Origin: Cerasicoccus maritimus
GTDB lineage: Bacteria > Verrucomicrobiota > Verrucomicrobiia > Opitutales > Cerasicoccaceae
DNA length: 64,000 nt
Direction of reading: 5' to 3'
Assembly: GCA_031296935.1 (NCBI GenBank)
Contig: JAVDPD010000015.1
Span: 1 to 64,000, forward strand
The notes under the pieces were generated by a model, which was not told where the DNA came from, did not search any database, and saw nothing but the letters and a program-made list of their open reading frames with translations. Of the stretch, positions 45,922 to 55,105 are shown in pieces (positions within the stretch are counted from its first letter, which is position 1; each line of letters starts with the position of its first letter). The translations under genes were made by a program, and so were the position numbers.

Positions 45922-46482
45922 GTGAGCGACTTACCCTTACCCAATTCGGATGCGCAAGACGAACTGCAGGACTTTTTCTCTCAAGAAGAGTTTCTGGCTT
46001 TCTTCAATTTCTACCAGCCCGCGCCGGGTGGTAAGCGCACGCTGGAAGGCATTTGCAAGGTCGCCCGCCCTGAAACCGGTTCGCAGAGCGCACGCGTGAA
46101 TTACATGTGTTTGACCTTCGTGGTCGATACACCGACGCCTGAGTTGGAAAAGCTGATTGAGGCCACCCTCGACAAGCTGAAGGTGTCGTCCTTCAAGATG
46201 CAGTTGCCAGCGCTTCAGTCGATCACCTCCGTACCTGCGAGCATGCGCGGCAGTGAGAACTACGTCCACCAGATGGACCTGATTTTCAGCAAGAGCTTTG
46301 TCATCGACCCACGCGAAGTCGTGCCGGTGCTCCTCTTTACTTTCCGCAATGTAACCGGCCTCAAGACCGAGGCGCCACAGTGGTGGGATGAAGATGCTCT
46401 CAAGGCTCCGGCGCCCAGCGCCACGGAAAAAGCTAACTGGGGCAACCGCATCAAGGCGCTCCTGGGGGCGATCGGGAAGTAG
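45922..46482 (+). CDS. Hypothetical protein
   Basis: This 186-residue soluble protein starts at a GTG. No family is recognised. The sequence is balanced in composition with a mix of helix and strand (ELEKLIEATLDKLKVSSFKM, FVIDPREVVPVLLFTFRNVT), and the coding bias is normal, so it is probably expressed. It has no signal peptide or membrane segment. It lies 82 bases after the giant M56 gene, so it could be part of that transcript. Confidence 0.7.
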   Translation: MSDLPLPNSDAQDELQDFFSQEEFLAFFNFYQPAPGGKRTLEGICKVARPETGSQSARVNYMCLTFVVDTPTPELEKLIEATLDKLKVSSFKMQLPALQSITSVPASMRGSENYVHQMDLIFSKSFVIDPREVVPVLLFTFRNVTGLKTEAPQWWDEDALKAPAPSATEKANWGNRIKALLGAIGK

Positions 46483-46498
46483 GGAAATTCAAAAGTCA

Positions 46499-46582
46499 GA
46501 ATGCAAAATTCTAAAAAGCCAGTAGGAATCCAGAATTGGCGACCTGTTGGCTTTTGCCTTTTTAATTTATCATTTTGCATTC
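46499..46582. repeat. Imperfect palindrome upstream of hspQ
   Basis: GAATGCAAAAT (46499-46509) and ATTTTGCATTC (46572-46582) are perfect complements, and inner arms AGCCAGTAGG/CCTGTTGGCT pair with wobble. The right arm ends 3 bases before the hspQ ATG, so in RNA it would cover the translation start region. Confidence 0.65.
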
Positions 46583-46585
46583 CCA

Positions 46586-46945
46586 ATGATCGCTCCGCGA
46601 GAAGCATTTGAGCAGGGCGGCGAGTCCAAGCCGCACTTTGCACCGGGCGACCTCGTCCGGCATCGCCGCTACGGCTACCGTGGCGTAGTGGTGCATCGTG
46701 ACACTGTTTGCCAGGCGTCGGAGCAGTGGTACCTGAGCAACCAGACTCAGCCGGACCGCGAGCAGCCCTGGTATTACGTGCTCGTCGATGAGTCCGACCA
46801 GACAACCTACGCAGCGCAAAGTAGCCTGAAGCTCGACGAAGATACAGACTGCATCATGCACCCGTGGGTGAATCTATACTTCAGCGGCTTTGACGACGGT
46901 AAATACGAGCGCAATGACAAGCCCTGGGACCCAGGCATCGAATAG
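46586..46945 (+). CDS. hspQ: HspQ/YccV-like protein
   Basis: This 119-residue protein of the YccV/HspQ family (hemimethylated-DNA-binding domain) contains the conserved FAPGDLVRHRRYGYRGVVV and QPWYYVLVDESDQTTYAAQ. In enterobacteria HspQ is a heat-shock specificity factor for Lon. I use the ATG at 46586 since the preceding 13 codons fall in the palindrome. It is convergent with the Ada-type gene, 6 bases apart. Confidence 0.85.
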   Translation: MIAPREAFEQGGESKPHFAPGDLVRHRRYGYRGVVVHRDTVCQASEQWYLSNQTQPDREQPWYYVLVDESDQTTYAAQSSLKLDEDTDCIMHPWVNLYFSGFDDGKYERNDKPWDPGIE

Positions 46946-46951
46946 GCGGCG

Positions 46952-47815
46952 TCAACCGGCGCTTGCTGACTCCCCCGCGCATTGATCCCATGCAATGAGC
47001 AGGCGCTTGCGGTTGGGGTTCCAATGGTAGCCACCGATTTCGCCCGTGGCGCGGATCACGCGGTGACAGGGGATCAGATAGGAAATCGGGTTTGCGCCTA
47101 CGGCGGTTCCAACCGCGCGGCTGGCCTTCGGGTCGCCAATTGACTGCGCGAGGCTGCCATAGGTCTCCAAGCGGTTGGAGGGAATCTGCAACAGCGCCTG
47201 CCAGACCTTGAGCTGAAACGGCGTGCCCTTCAGGTGTAGCTTGATGCGGTCCAGCTGCGACCAGTCGGCACGAAAGAGCTGTCGCGCAGCCGCAAAATGC
47301 ACGCTTTCGCCTTCGCGCAATGTTGCCTTGGGGAACGCCTCGCGTAGCCAGTCGATGCCTTCTTCGAGCGATTCGACGAAGCCCAGCTGAGTCAGCCCTT
47401 TCGGCGTGGCGGCGAGGATGGCTTGCCCAAACGGCGTCAGCGCGAGCGCGTAGTCGATGGTCAGTTCCGCGCCGCCGTTTTTGTATTCGCCAGGCGTCAT
47501 CTGCTCGATGTTGACGAATAAATCGTGCAGCCGACTCGGGCCCGAAAAGCCAGTAGCCAGCGCGGCGTCAAACAGCGTGGCCTGTTCATCACGCAGCAGT
47601 TGCTTGGCGTGCATGAGGCTCAGGTGTTGCAAAAACTTTTTCGGACTCACACCCGTCCAATCCGTGAACAAGCGCTGAAAATGAAACGGGCTCACGCTCA
47701 CGCTCGCGGCGACCTCGTCCAGAGTCGGCTGCTCGCGGTAGTGCTCCTGTAGCCAGGCAATTGCCCGTGCAATAGTCGCGTAGGTCTGTTCTTGATTGGG
47801 CGCGTTGGTCGTCAT
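46952..47815 (-). CDS. Ada-like methylated-DNA-protein-cysteine methyltransferase
   Basis: This 287-residue bifunctional protein has an AraC-type DNA-binding domain (residues about 12-110, PTLDEVAASVSVSPFHFQRL). An O6-alkylguanine-DNA alkyltransferase domain follows, with the acceptor cysteine C250 in PCHRVIRATGEIGGY. The N-terminal zinc/phosphotriester domain of E. coli Ada is missing, a common variant. It repairs O6-methylguanine by suicide transfer and may regulate its own gene. Confidence 0.92.
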   Translation of the reverse strand: MTTNAPNQEQTYATIARAIAWLQEHYREQPTLDEVAASVSVSPFHFQRLFTDWTGVSPKKFLQHLSLMHAKQLLRDEQATLFDAALATGFSGPSRLHDLFVNIEQMTPGEYKNGGAELTIDYALALTPFGQAILAATPKGLTQLGFVESLEEGIDWLREAFPKATLREGESVHFAAARQLFRADWSQLDRIKLHLKGTPFQLKVWQALLQIPSNRLETYGSLAQSIGDPKASRAVGTAVGANPISYLIPCHRVIRATGEIGGYHWNPNRKRLLIAWDQCAGESASAG

Positions 47816-47872
47816 GCGTGAGTAACCAGCTTAGCAAAAAACGCCGACAAATTTCGACCCGATTCTTGCGGG

Positions 47873-48703
47873 ATGTCTGTTCTCTCTGGGAGCCGATTTC
47901 GGCTTGGTGTGTGGTGGGGAATAGCCTTGATTGCCGCAGTGGCGTTTGTTGTAGTTGTTGAGTTACTGCTTATGCTAAAGTTCACTCGCCAGGTCTCCTC
48001 GGATGAACTCGTCGTTGTGTTCTTGAATACGGCTACGCGCCACAATCAGCGCTATTTTCGGGCATTGGGTCTGGAGCGGCGTAATTGCGTTCGCGTCTTT
48101 GACCCGAGCGGCTGCCAGAGCCTCGCTGGCATGCGTCCCGAGTTTCTAGATTTTGCCTCTGTACTGGCCCGCTTGCGGGAGATTGTTTCCACGGTGCAGC
48201 CGCGTCGCCTACTGGTGTGTGGCGCGTCGACGTCCGGTTTTCCCGCGCTCCTGTATGGGAGCCTGCTACAGGCGGATGATGTTATAGCAATCGCTCCCTA
48301 CACGAGCTTTGCTCCGGGTGAAATGTGCCTGCCTGAGGCGGAAAAAAAAGTCTGGGCAAAGCGTGTTCGGCTGCTCTTATTTAAATTCCCGGATTTTCCT
48401 GAAGCTTATTTGGATTTGGGGAAAGTGCTCGCAGAGGGCAATGGGAAGACACGCTATGCCATTCACGTGGGTGGTGGTTGTGAGCGAGATGTGGTGGATG
48501 CCGGGCGCCTTGCTGGCCTCCCTGGGGTGCGTATTCATACCCACCCTTACCAGTATCACTCACTAGACCAGTATCTACTCATGTCTGGCCAATTGCGGGC
48601 GGTGCATTGCCCAGGTTACGAAGTGCCAAGCGGTGTGCGTAAGCGCGTGGCGCGGTTGCGCGCAGGCTTGAGCTTTCGTTGGCAACGTATGCGTATCGCC
48701 TAG
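47873..48703 (+). CDS. Membrane-anchored alpha/beta-hydrolase-like protein
   Basis: This 276-residue protein has one N-terminal membrane segment (about 11-34, WWGIALIAAVAFVVVVELLL). The body contains CGASTSGFPALLYG, which has the GxSxG nucleophile elbow of alpha/beta hydrolases, preceded by a strand. A histidine near the C-terminal third (HTHPYQYHSLD) could complete a catalytic triad. Length fits a minimal hydrolase domain. Substrate unknown. Divergent from the Ada-type gene with a 57-base gap. Confidence 0.55.
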   Translation: MSVLSGSRFRLGVWWGIALIAAVAFVVVVELLLMLKFTRQVSSDELVVVFLNTATRHNQRYFRALGLERRNCVRVFDPSGCQSLAGMRPEFLDFASVLARLREIVSTVQPRRLLVCGASTSGFPALLYGSLLQADDVIAIAPYTSFAPGEMCLPEAEKKVWAKRVRLLLFKFPDFPEAYLDLGKVLAEGNGKTRYAIHVGGGCERDVVDAGRLAGLPGVRIHTHPYQYHSLDQYLLMSGQLRAVHCPGYEVPSGVRKRVARLRAGLSFRWQRMRIA

Positions 48704-48755
48704 CAGCCTGTCGGAACTGATCGAACTGTCCGAATGAGTTTGATTTGTTGCTCGG

Positions 48756-48962
48756 ATGGATTTTGTGACAGTAGATCGTGACACGCCTCTTTTGTTGCCG
48801 GTTTATATGCGTGAGTGGGTTGCTGAGGACGAGCCGGTGCATTTCATCTTGGAGGCGGTTGATCGCGTTGACTTTAGCGCTTTCAAGGTAAAGCGCACGC
48901 GAGCGGGTAAGTCGCAGTACCGGCGAATGCGTCATCCACTTGGCAATCATTCGACTTGCTGA
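48756..48962 (+). pseudogene. IS1182-type transposase, N-terminal remnant
   Basis: The 68 codons DFVTVDRDTPLLLPVYMREW to VDRVDFSAFKVKRTR follow the N-terminus of IS1182/IS5-group DDE transposases, which are normally about 450-500 residues. The reading stays intact until GKSQYRRMRHPLGNHSTC and then stops. The catalytic domain is entirely absent and no downstream fragment was seen before the GH2 gene. It is a relic of a past insertion; the sequence from 48704 (CAGCCTGTCGGAACTG) may be the element's left end, but that is a guess. Confidence 0.75.
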
Positions 48963-49099
48963 CCTCGAAATTGTCGACTCTACGCTGCCTACTGTGCGAC
49001 TAGCCGCATATATTTGCTCCTTTTCTGAAACACTCTAATCAACATTCAGGCAATATAAACTTTTCCAGAAAGAACTGGTTGGGAATTGGTTCCACGTGA

Positions 49100-52000
49100 T
49101 TAAAACTCCTCGCCTGGCAGTGGGTCGATGCTGCGGGAAAGGAGGCCGTCGATGCTTGGATTGGTAATCTTCGACTGCGCGTAGTTGATCAAATTGCAGA
49201 GCAGGCGGCGGGCTACCGGGCATTGCTCAGCAAGGGTTGGCAGCGGCACGTGGCAGACCATCAATTCGCCTTCGCCCAAGGGCAGTTCGTAAATCGCGGC
49301 ACCGTGGAAGAACACCGCGGGGCGCGTCCACATGTGAGCGGAGAGACCACCCATCATGATGCGTCCGCCCAAGTCGAGGACGTCCTGAATGCGGTCAAAC
49401 TTCGTGGGAGCAAGACTGGATTGACCAAAGTCATTCACGCCCGCGCCACCCAAACCTTCGAACAGGTCCGGGCAAGTTGTGTAGCAATTTGGCTGCATGA
49501 CCGGACGTTGGCGAATCAGCCCCGGGATTACGTACTGATAAAGCGTCAGCGGCTCAGGCTCAAAGAGGATCGCATAGCCACCACCCTTGATTGCCTTGCG
49601 CAGTTGGTGATAATCCTCAAAAATGTTTGCACCACGCTTATCGGCCATGCCTTTAAAGTCGAAGACAATCGGCGCATGCGGCTCACGGAAATTATTGCTG
49701 AATGGCAGGTTTGTTACTCCATATTCCTGGATGAGCTTCGTAATAGTGCCTCCGCGTTCGCCCGCCACAGCTACTGCCTTCGCGCAAATCGGCGTTTGCG
49801 CCACCACGCGCAGTTGTACGGAGTTGGCAACTGTCTTGCCATTAGCCAGAGTGAGTGACGCCTCCACGGTATAGAGGCCGGCATCCTGCAAGCTCAATTC
49901 GCCTTCTTCGATCAGCAGTGCACGGTGTTTTGCATCAGCGGCAATGACGCCCTTCCAGGCCTGCACAGTCTCACCGCCTTCGCTCTTCAGGGAGACGGAC
50001 CACGCTTGCGGCGATACCGACGATTCATGCAAGAGCATCGCCTCCAGGCCAAACTTCTGCCCGGGCTCAAGGATGCGACTCGTTGGAAACAGTGCGATGG
50101 TGTCATCGGCGCAGCCCTCAGCCAATGCAGCCAGCATGGGCTTGGGATTACGCCAAGTATCCATTGCGCCAAAAAGTTCACCACTGGCGTCCGCCAACTG
50201 CGTAAAGACCAAGCCAGATACACGCGGGTTGGCGCGCATTGCGAGAGTCACCAGCTTCATATCTGACGCCCGTAGTTCGTTCGTGTGCTGAATCCAGTCT
50301 CGCTTTTCGCCCACTGCAGCGCGCAGCCAATCGTTGGCAAACGCTTCCTCCAGCGAGGCGTTAAAGTCTACGTTCATGCAGTAGTCTTCCAGACCGATTT
50401 CGCGATCAGCGGGGCTGTAAGCCGCCAGTACATCGTCGAATTGCGGAGGCACTTGCGCGGCGCCGTATTCGCTGACAAAGACGCTCTTGCCGTCACTACC
50501 CAGCGTGCGGAAGGCGTTCCAGTCATGATCCTGCGTTGGCACGCGATGGTAACTATGGGTATCGGTAATCGCTACTGGCTCGGGCTGACTCGGACTCAGC
50601 ATGTAGGCCACGTTGCCATCGTGCGCGGTATCAGGCAGCATGTCGGATACGCCACCGTATTCCACCAGGCTGTGGCCACCGGACACATCGATTACCGGGC
50701 GTGTCGGGTCCATTTGATAGACTTCCTGCATCCACTGGGCGACAAGCTTGAGCATTTCCTCTGGCTTGAAGCCCTTCAGGTGAAATACTTCATTCATCAG
50801 GCCCCACATCACGACCGACGGGCGGTTGCGGTCATTGAGCACCAAACCACTGATTTCCCGCCAACAGCGCTCGACCGCGTGCGGCGAATTGGCAATCCAG
50901 CCAATCGGCGGCTCGGACATAACGAGCAAGCCAAGCTCGTCGGCAACGTCCAACACCTCGTAATGCGGGCGCATGTGGCAACGGATGAAATTAAAGCCGA
51001 GGTCTTTGAGCTGCTGTAGTTCTTTGACGACGATTTCGGTCGTGTCCGGATAGATTGCTGTGCGTGGAAAATCACCTTGGTGCAAGAAGCCCTTCAGGCA
51101 AATGCGTTCGCCGTTGAGTTGAAATTCTCCATCCACGTAGTCAAACTCACGCATACCGAAACGCACGCAATGCGCGTCGAGCGCATCGTCACCTGCGGCC
51201 ACCAAAATCGAGGCCTGGTACAGGTGTGGGTCTGCCAGGGTCCAGCGCCGTGCATTTGCAAACGGCACAGTGAGGTTTAGTTTAGTTTGGCCAGCGGCCA
51301 GCGAAACATGCTCGACGTGTTCCACAACCGTATCGCCGCTCTTCCAATCGGCAATAGATACCTTGAGCTCGACACCGTTCAAAGCTTCCTGCGAGTCAAT
51401 CTCCACATGGGCCTTGACCACATTCTGGCTTGGCCAGGGCTCCAGAAAAGCATCCTTGATCGCCGCTGTTTTCGAGGTCAGCAACGAGACGCCTTTCCAC
51501 AGTCCACCCACGTTAAAATACCATCCTAGTTTAGCGATGGGGATCTCTGCTTGGTTGAGCGGGGCACCGCAGCGGAAGCCGTCGATCTCCCGATCCATTG
51601 GCGGAGCTATCACGCGCACAATAAGTTCGTTGTCACCGTCGTGCAGCACCTGGGAAACATCAAACTCAAACGGCAACAGCCCGCCTTCGTGGTCGCCCAA
51701 ACGCTCGCCATTGAGCCAGGCCTCAGCGTAATATTGAGCAGCGCCAAAGCAGATGCGGTGCACTTGCCCAGGCTGTCGCTCAACGGAAAATTTAGTGCGG
51801 TACCAGACCACCCCATCATAGAACGGCCGTATCGTCTCCACCGTGCTAGGCACCGCAATCTTCTCGGACGCCGGAAAATGTTGATGCCAAGCCTCGGCCT
51901 TACCCCGATTTTCGGGGTCAAATGCGATGTCCCAGATGCCGTTAAGCTCACGGTTAAGGCGGATCTGGGGAGGTAAAGCAATCGTGTAATCTAGGTGCAT
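49100..52000 (-). CDS. Glycoside hydrolase family 2 protein
   Basis: This 966-residue GH2 enzyme is related to beta-galactosidases, beta-glucuronidases and beta-mannosidases. It has an N-terminal sugar-binding jelly roll (WYRTKFSVERQPGQVHRICF), an immunoglobulin-like domain and a TIM barrel. The acid/base glutamate is about E404 in MWGLMNEVFH and the nucleophile about E511 in FVSEYGAAQVPP. The C-terminal 330 residues are additional beta domains. No signal peptide is seen, so it is probably cytoplasmic or exported by another route. The sugar specificity cannot be fixed. Confidence 0.92.
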   Translation of the reverse strand: MHLDYTIALPPQIRLNRELNGIWDIAFDPENRGKAEAWHQHFPASEKIAVPSTVETIRPFYDGVVWYRTKFSVERQPGQVHRICFGAAQYYAEAWLNGERLGDHEGGLLPFEFDVSQVLHDGDNELIVRVIAPPMDREIDGFRCGAPLNQAEIPIAKLGWYFNVGGLWKGVSLLTSKTAAIKDAFLEPWPSQNVVKAHVEIDSQEALNGVELKVSIADWKSGDTVVEHVEHVSLAAGQTKLNLTVPFANARRWTLADPHLYQASILVAAGDDALDAHCVRFGMREFDYVDGEFQLNGERICLKGFLHQGDFPRTAIYPDTTEIVVKELQQLKDLGFNFIRCHMRPHYEVLDVADELGLLVMSEPPIGWIANSPHAVERCWREISGLVLNDRNRPSVVMWGLMNEVFHLKGFKPEEMLKLVAQWMQEVYQMDPTRPVIDVSGGHSLVEYGGVSDMLPDTAHDGNVAYMLSPSQPEPVAITDTHSYHRVPTQDHDWNAFRTLGSDGKSVFVSEYGAAQVPPQFDDVLAAYSPADREIGLEDYCMNVDFNASLEEAFANDWLRAAVGEKRDWIQHTNELRASDMKLVTLAMRANPRVSGLVFTQLADASGELFGAMDTWRNPKPMLAALAEGCADDTIALFPTSRILEPGQKFGLEAMLLHESSVSPQAWSVSLKSEGGETVQAWKGVIAADAKHRALLIEEGELSLQDAGLYTVEASLTLANGKTVANSVQLRVVAQTPICAKAVAVAGERGGTITKLIQEYGVTNLPFSNNFREPHAPIVFDFKGMADKRGANIFEDYHQLRKAIKGGGYAILFEPEPLTLYQYVIPGLIRQRPVMQPNCYTTCPDLFEGLGGAGVNDFGQSSLAPTKFDRIQDVLDLGGRIMMGGLSAHMWTRPAVFFHGAAIYELPLGEGELMVCHVPLPTLAEQCPVARRLLCNLINYAQSKITNPSIDGLLSRSIDPLPGEEF

Positions 52001-52259
52001 TCCGCAATCATCACCAAAATCGTTAGATTTCCAAGCAAAAAGTCAAGGCAATTATCTATCGCTTGATTTTAGGAGTCGAAGAGATATTTCAAGAATCTGA
52101 AATCGCACAGGGATCCAGAGACACTGATTACAGTGAAATACATTGTTCAACCTCCAGCACCTCATGAAAGTGAATCTAGACCGATAACCGGAACGCAACT
52201 TGCTCATCAGTATTCGTGATTGCCAGCAGCATTCACGCTGTTAAATTGGCCCCGCCTCT

Positions 52260-53486
52260 ATGAGCCACAAAATTCTCCACATCAACGAGCCGACGCCGGT
52301 TCCCCCCTACGAAGAACGCGGAAATATTCCCGACATCCGCAAAGCCGGCCTCGATCCAGACTTCTGGTACCCGCTGGCGCGCAGCCAGGACGTCAAACTC
52401 GGCAAGGCGCATGCGGTATCGTTTGCGGGCGAGCCCATCGCCCTGGTCCGCAGCAAGGAGGCCGGGCTGTTCGCCGTGGAGGACCGCTGCGCGCACCGCC
52501 AAGTCCCACTGAGCGTTGGCGTGGTAGAAGACGGTGGCATCAAGTGTGGCTACCACGGCTGGAAATTTGACTGCACTGGCAGTTGCACCAGCGTCCCGTA
52601 TTTGGACAAGTGCACGCTCCATCCGAACAGTATCAAGGCCTACCCGTGCCAGGAGCGCTATGGGCTGATTTTTGTTTTCCCCGGAGACCCGGCCAAGGCG
52701 GAGCAAGTCCCCTTCCCAGAGACACCCGCCGCCGAAGACCCGCGCTACAAAGTGCGCACGCTCGACCGCCGCATCGAATGCCATTGGTCGTTCATGCACG
52801 AGAACCTGATGGACATGAACCACCAGTTCCTGCACCGCAAGCTAATGGGCCAGATCAAGACCCTCTTCCTCGGCAAGCGCGAGGGCGACAACTGGGTCGA
52901 GGTCGACTACTCATTCTACCGCAAGGGCGGCAAGCAATCGCTCGGCGAAAAGGTCATGATCCAGCGCAGCGGCAAGGCGAAGGAAATCAAGGAAGCCGAC
53001 GCCAAGGCCGAGGCCGAAGCCGAGGGCGTGAAGACACGCGACATCATGACGATTCGCACCGAGTATCCCTACCAGCGCCTCAAGTTTTGGACCGCTGGCA
53101 GCAAGGAGCCCGCGCTCGATTTGTGGAACCTCTATTACCCGGTCGACCGCGAGCAGCGCATCAACCAAACCTACGGCCTCATGTGCATCCAGCGCCCGGA
53201 AAAAGTTGGCTTTCTGCTCGATGTTTTCTGGCCGGCGATCATCTGGTTTACCAACGGTATTTTCAACGAAGACAAGTGGATCTGCGAGCTTGAACAAGCC
53301 GCCTTCGACGCCCAGGGAGAAGACTGGAACCACGAAATTTTCCCCGCGATCCAAAGCGTGCGCCGCGTCATTACCAGCAACAGTGTGCCGATCCGCACGA
53401 GCTGGAAGGGCAGCAAATCCTCCCCCGAGCACGTCCGCGCTCGCCACGAAGCCGCTGAGCAAAAAGCCGCCGGCGGTGAAGGGTAA
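52260..53486 (+). CDS. Rieske [2Fe-2S] oxygenase, terminal component
   Basis: This 408-residue non-haem iron oxygenase has a Rieske cluster bound by C77-x-H79 and C96-x2-H99 (RCAHRQVPLSVG, CGYHGWKFD). The catalytic iron site is probably in HENLMDMNHQFLHRK, where the two histidines are separated by three residues instead of the usual four. Between residues about 240 and 265 there is a charged Lys/Glu/Ala stretch. The substrate is not evident; vanillate-demethylase-like and pheophorbide-oxygenase-like enzymes share the fold. It is divergent from the GH2 gene across 259 bases in which nothing else was recognised. Confidence 0.88.
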   Translation: MSHKILHINEPTPVPPYEERGNIPDIRKAGLDPDFWYPLARSQDVKLGKAHAVSFAGEPIALVRSKEAGLFAVEDRCAHRQVPLSVGVVEDGGIKCGYHGWKFDCTGSCTSVPYLDKCTLHPNSIKAYPCQERYGLIFVFPGDPAKAEQVPFPETPAAEDPRYKVRTLDRRIECHWSFMHENLMDMNHQFLHRKLMGQIKTLFLGKREGDNWVEVDYSFYRKGGKQSLGEKVMIQRSGKAKEIKEADAKAEAEAEGVKTRDIMTIRTEYPYQRLKFWTAGSKEPALDLWNLYYPVDREQRINQTYGLMCIQRPEKVGFLLDVFWPAIIWFTNGIFNEDKWICELEQAAFDAQGEDWNHEIFPAIQSVRRVITSNSVPIRTSWKGSKSSPEHVRARHEAAEQKAAGGEG

Positions 53487-53636
53487 ATACGTATCTGATG
53501 AGGATCGACCGAGTAGGAGACTCTCATTTGGTTAGGTGCTTAATGAGTTGGGTGCCGGGAGTGGCCTGGCCATAGTTGAGGTAGGCAGGCAGGACGTTTA
53601 ACTGCGGAGAAGGCCGTGCTCTTTGAAGGCATGAAA

Positions 53637-53667
53637 AAGCACGGCCGTGGATGACACGACCGTGCTT
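53637..53667. terminator. Bidirectional terminator between the oxygenase and rtcB
   Basis: AAGCACGG-C-CGTG and CACG-A-CCGTGCTT form a long stem with a 5-nt loop. On the minus strand the stem runs into TTTTTC 31 bases after the rtcB stop; on the plus strand it is followed by a T-rich stretch. It closes the rsr-rtcAB operon and probably also the oxygenase gene. Confidence 0.8.
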
Positions 53668-53697
53668 GAGGTTTGGTTTTTCTTTGAAGGTTGGCTG

Positions 53698-55098
53698 CTA
53701 GTCTTCCGGGCGTTCGCCGGCTTCGGCCATCTTGACGAGGCGGGGCTGGAAGCGAGCTAGCTTGTCGACCAGATCGCTCTGGGCACCCATGACTTCCTCG
53801 ATGTCTTTGTAGACCATTGGGACTTCGTCGATGCCGGCGGACAGCAGCGTAACGCCTCGTTCCTTCAGGAGCGCGTTGGCGGCTTTCCAATCCAGGCTTT
53901 GCTTGGCTTTGGTGCGCGACATCACGCGGCCTGCACCGTGGGACGCAGAGTGCAGCGACTCGGGTTGCCCCTTGCCGCGAACGATGTAGGCCGAGCTCGC
54001 CATGGAGCCGGGGATGATCCCGAGAGCGCCTTCACCGGCCGGGGTCGCCCCCTTGCGGTGAACGTAGACTTCGCGTCCGTCGTGGATTTCCTTCCATGCG
54101 AAGTTATGGTGATTCTCCACGTCGAGCAGGACTTCCGCGCCCAGGTGCTTGGCCACGTGTTGGTGGATGCAGGCATGGTTTGCCGCCGCGTATTCGCCCA
54201 TCAGGTTCATCGCTGCCCAGTATTCCTGGCCGAGCTCCGTGTCCATATCCAACCACGCCAAGTGCTTCAGGTGGTCGGGCAGCTCTGGGTGTTGTTCCAT
54301 GGCCAGCTTACTGTAGCGCCCAGCAACTGCCGCGCCCGTTCCGCGGCTTCCGCTATGGGACAGGAGCGCCAAATACGTTCCGGGCGCCAAGCCCAGCTCG
54401 GTCTGGTTTTCAATGGTCAACTCGCCGAACTCGACAAAGTGGTTTCCGCTACCGGACGTTCCCAGCTGCGCCCAAGCCTTGGGCTTCAGGTGGCTTGTCA
54501 CTTCGGAGACCGACCAATCCCGGTCCAACACTGCGTGTTGACGCTTATGGTTCTTTTGAAACTCAGCGCCCGTTCCGAAGCGGGTTTCCTTCTCGATCGC
54601 CGTGGTCAGGCGTTGGCGTCCGCGCTCGTCCTGCAGCTCGCGCAGCGGGATGTCGAGCACCGTCACTTTCATGCGGCACGCGATGTCCACGCCGACAGCA
54701 TACGGGATGACCGCGTTGTCCGTGGCAAGCACGCCGCCGATCGGCAGGCCGTAACCCAGGTGGGCGTCGGGCATCAACGCGCCGGCGACGGCTACAGGCA
54801 GATCGCAGGCGTTGCGCATTTGCTCGATGGCGTTGTCGTCGAGGTCGTCTCCCCATTGACGCCAAGGCGCTGGCTCCTTGCGCGGAGTGAACTTCGGCGC
54901 CGACAGCAGTTCATCGGCGAGCGGCGCCCAATGCGAATGCTCTGCATATTCATCGGGATTACGGATCACGTTGAGCAGCTGCGAGCGGACCGTTTCCGGA
55001 GAGACGGCTTCGTTCATCAGGCGCTTAATGATTTGGAAAGCGGCGCGGGTTGCGTCGCCCTTCGGGACGCCCCAGCGTTCTAGATCTTGTGCGTTCAT
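53698..55098 (-). CDS. rtcB: RtcB RNA-splicing ligase
   Basis: This 466-residue ligase joins RNA 2',3'-cyclic-phosphate or 3'-phosphate ends to 5'-hydroxyl ends with GTP and Mn2+. Visible signatures are VGVDIACRM (metal cysteine), GTSGSGNHFVEFG, LLSHSGSRG, NHHNFAWKE and the guanylylated-histidine region SASHGAGRVMSR. It is the last gene of the minus-strand repair operon, 7 bases after rtcA. With RtcA and Ro60 it should process or reseal cleaved RNAs such as tRNA halves. Confidence 0.96.
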   Translation of the reverse strand: MNAQDLERWGVPKGDATRAAFQIIKRLMNEAVSPETVRSQLLNVIRNPDEYAEHSHWAPLADELLSAPKFTPRKEPAPWRQWGDDLDDNAIEQMRNACDLPVAVAGALMPDAHLGYGLPIGGVLATDNAVIPYAVGVDIACRMKVTVLDIPLRELQDERGRQRLTTAIEKETRFGTGAEFQKNHKRQHAVLDRDWSVSEVTSHLKPKAWAQLGTSGSGNHFVEFGELTIENQTELGLAPGTYLALLSHSGSRGTGAAVAGRYSKLAMEQHPELPDHLKHLAWLDMDTELGQEYWAAMNLMGEYAAANHACIHQHVAKHLGAEVLLDVENHHNFAWKEIHDGREVYVHRKGATPAGEGALGIIPGSMASSAYIVRGKGQPESLHSASHGAGRVMSRTKAKQSLDWKAANALLKERGVTLLSAGIDEVPMVYKDIEEVMGAQSDLVDKLARFQPRLVKMAEAGERPED

Positions 55099-55105
55099 GG
55101 TAAAG

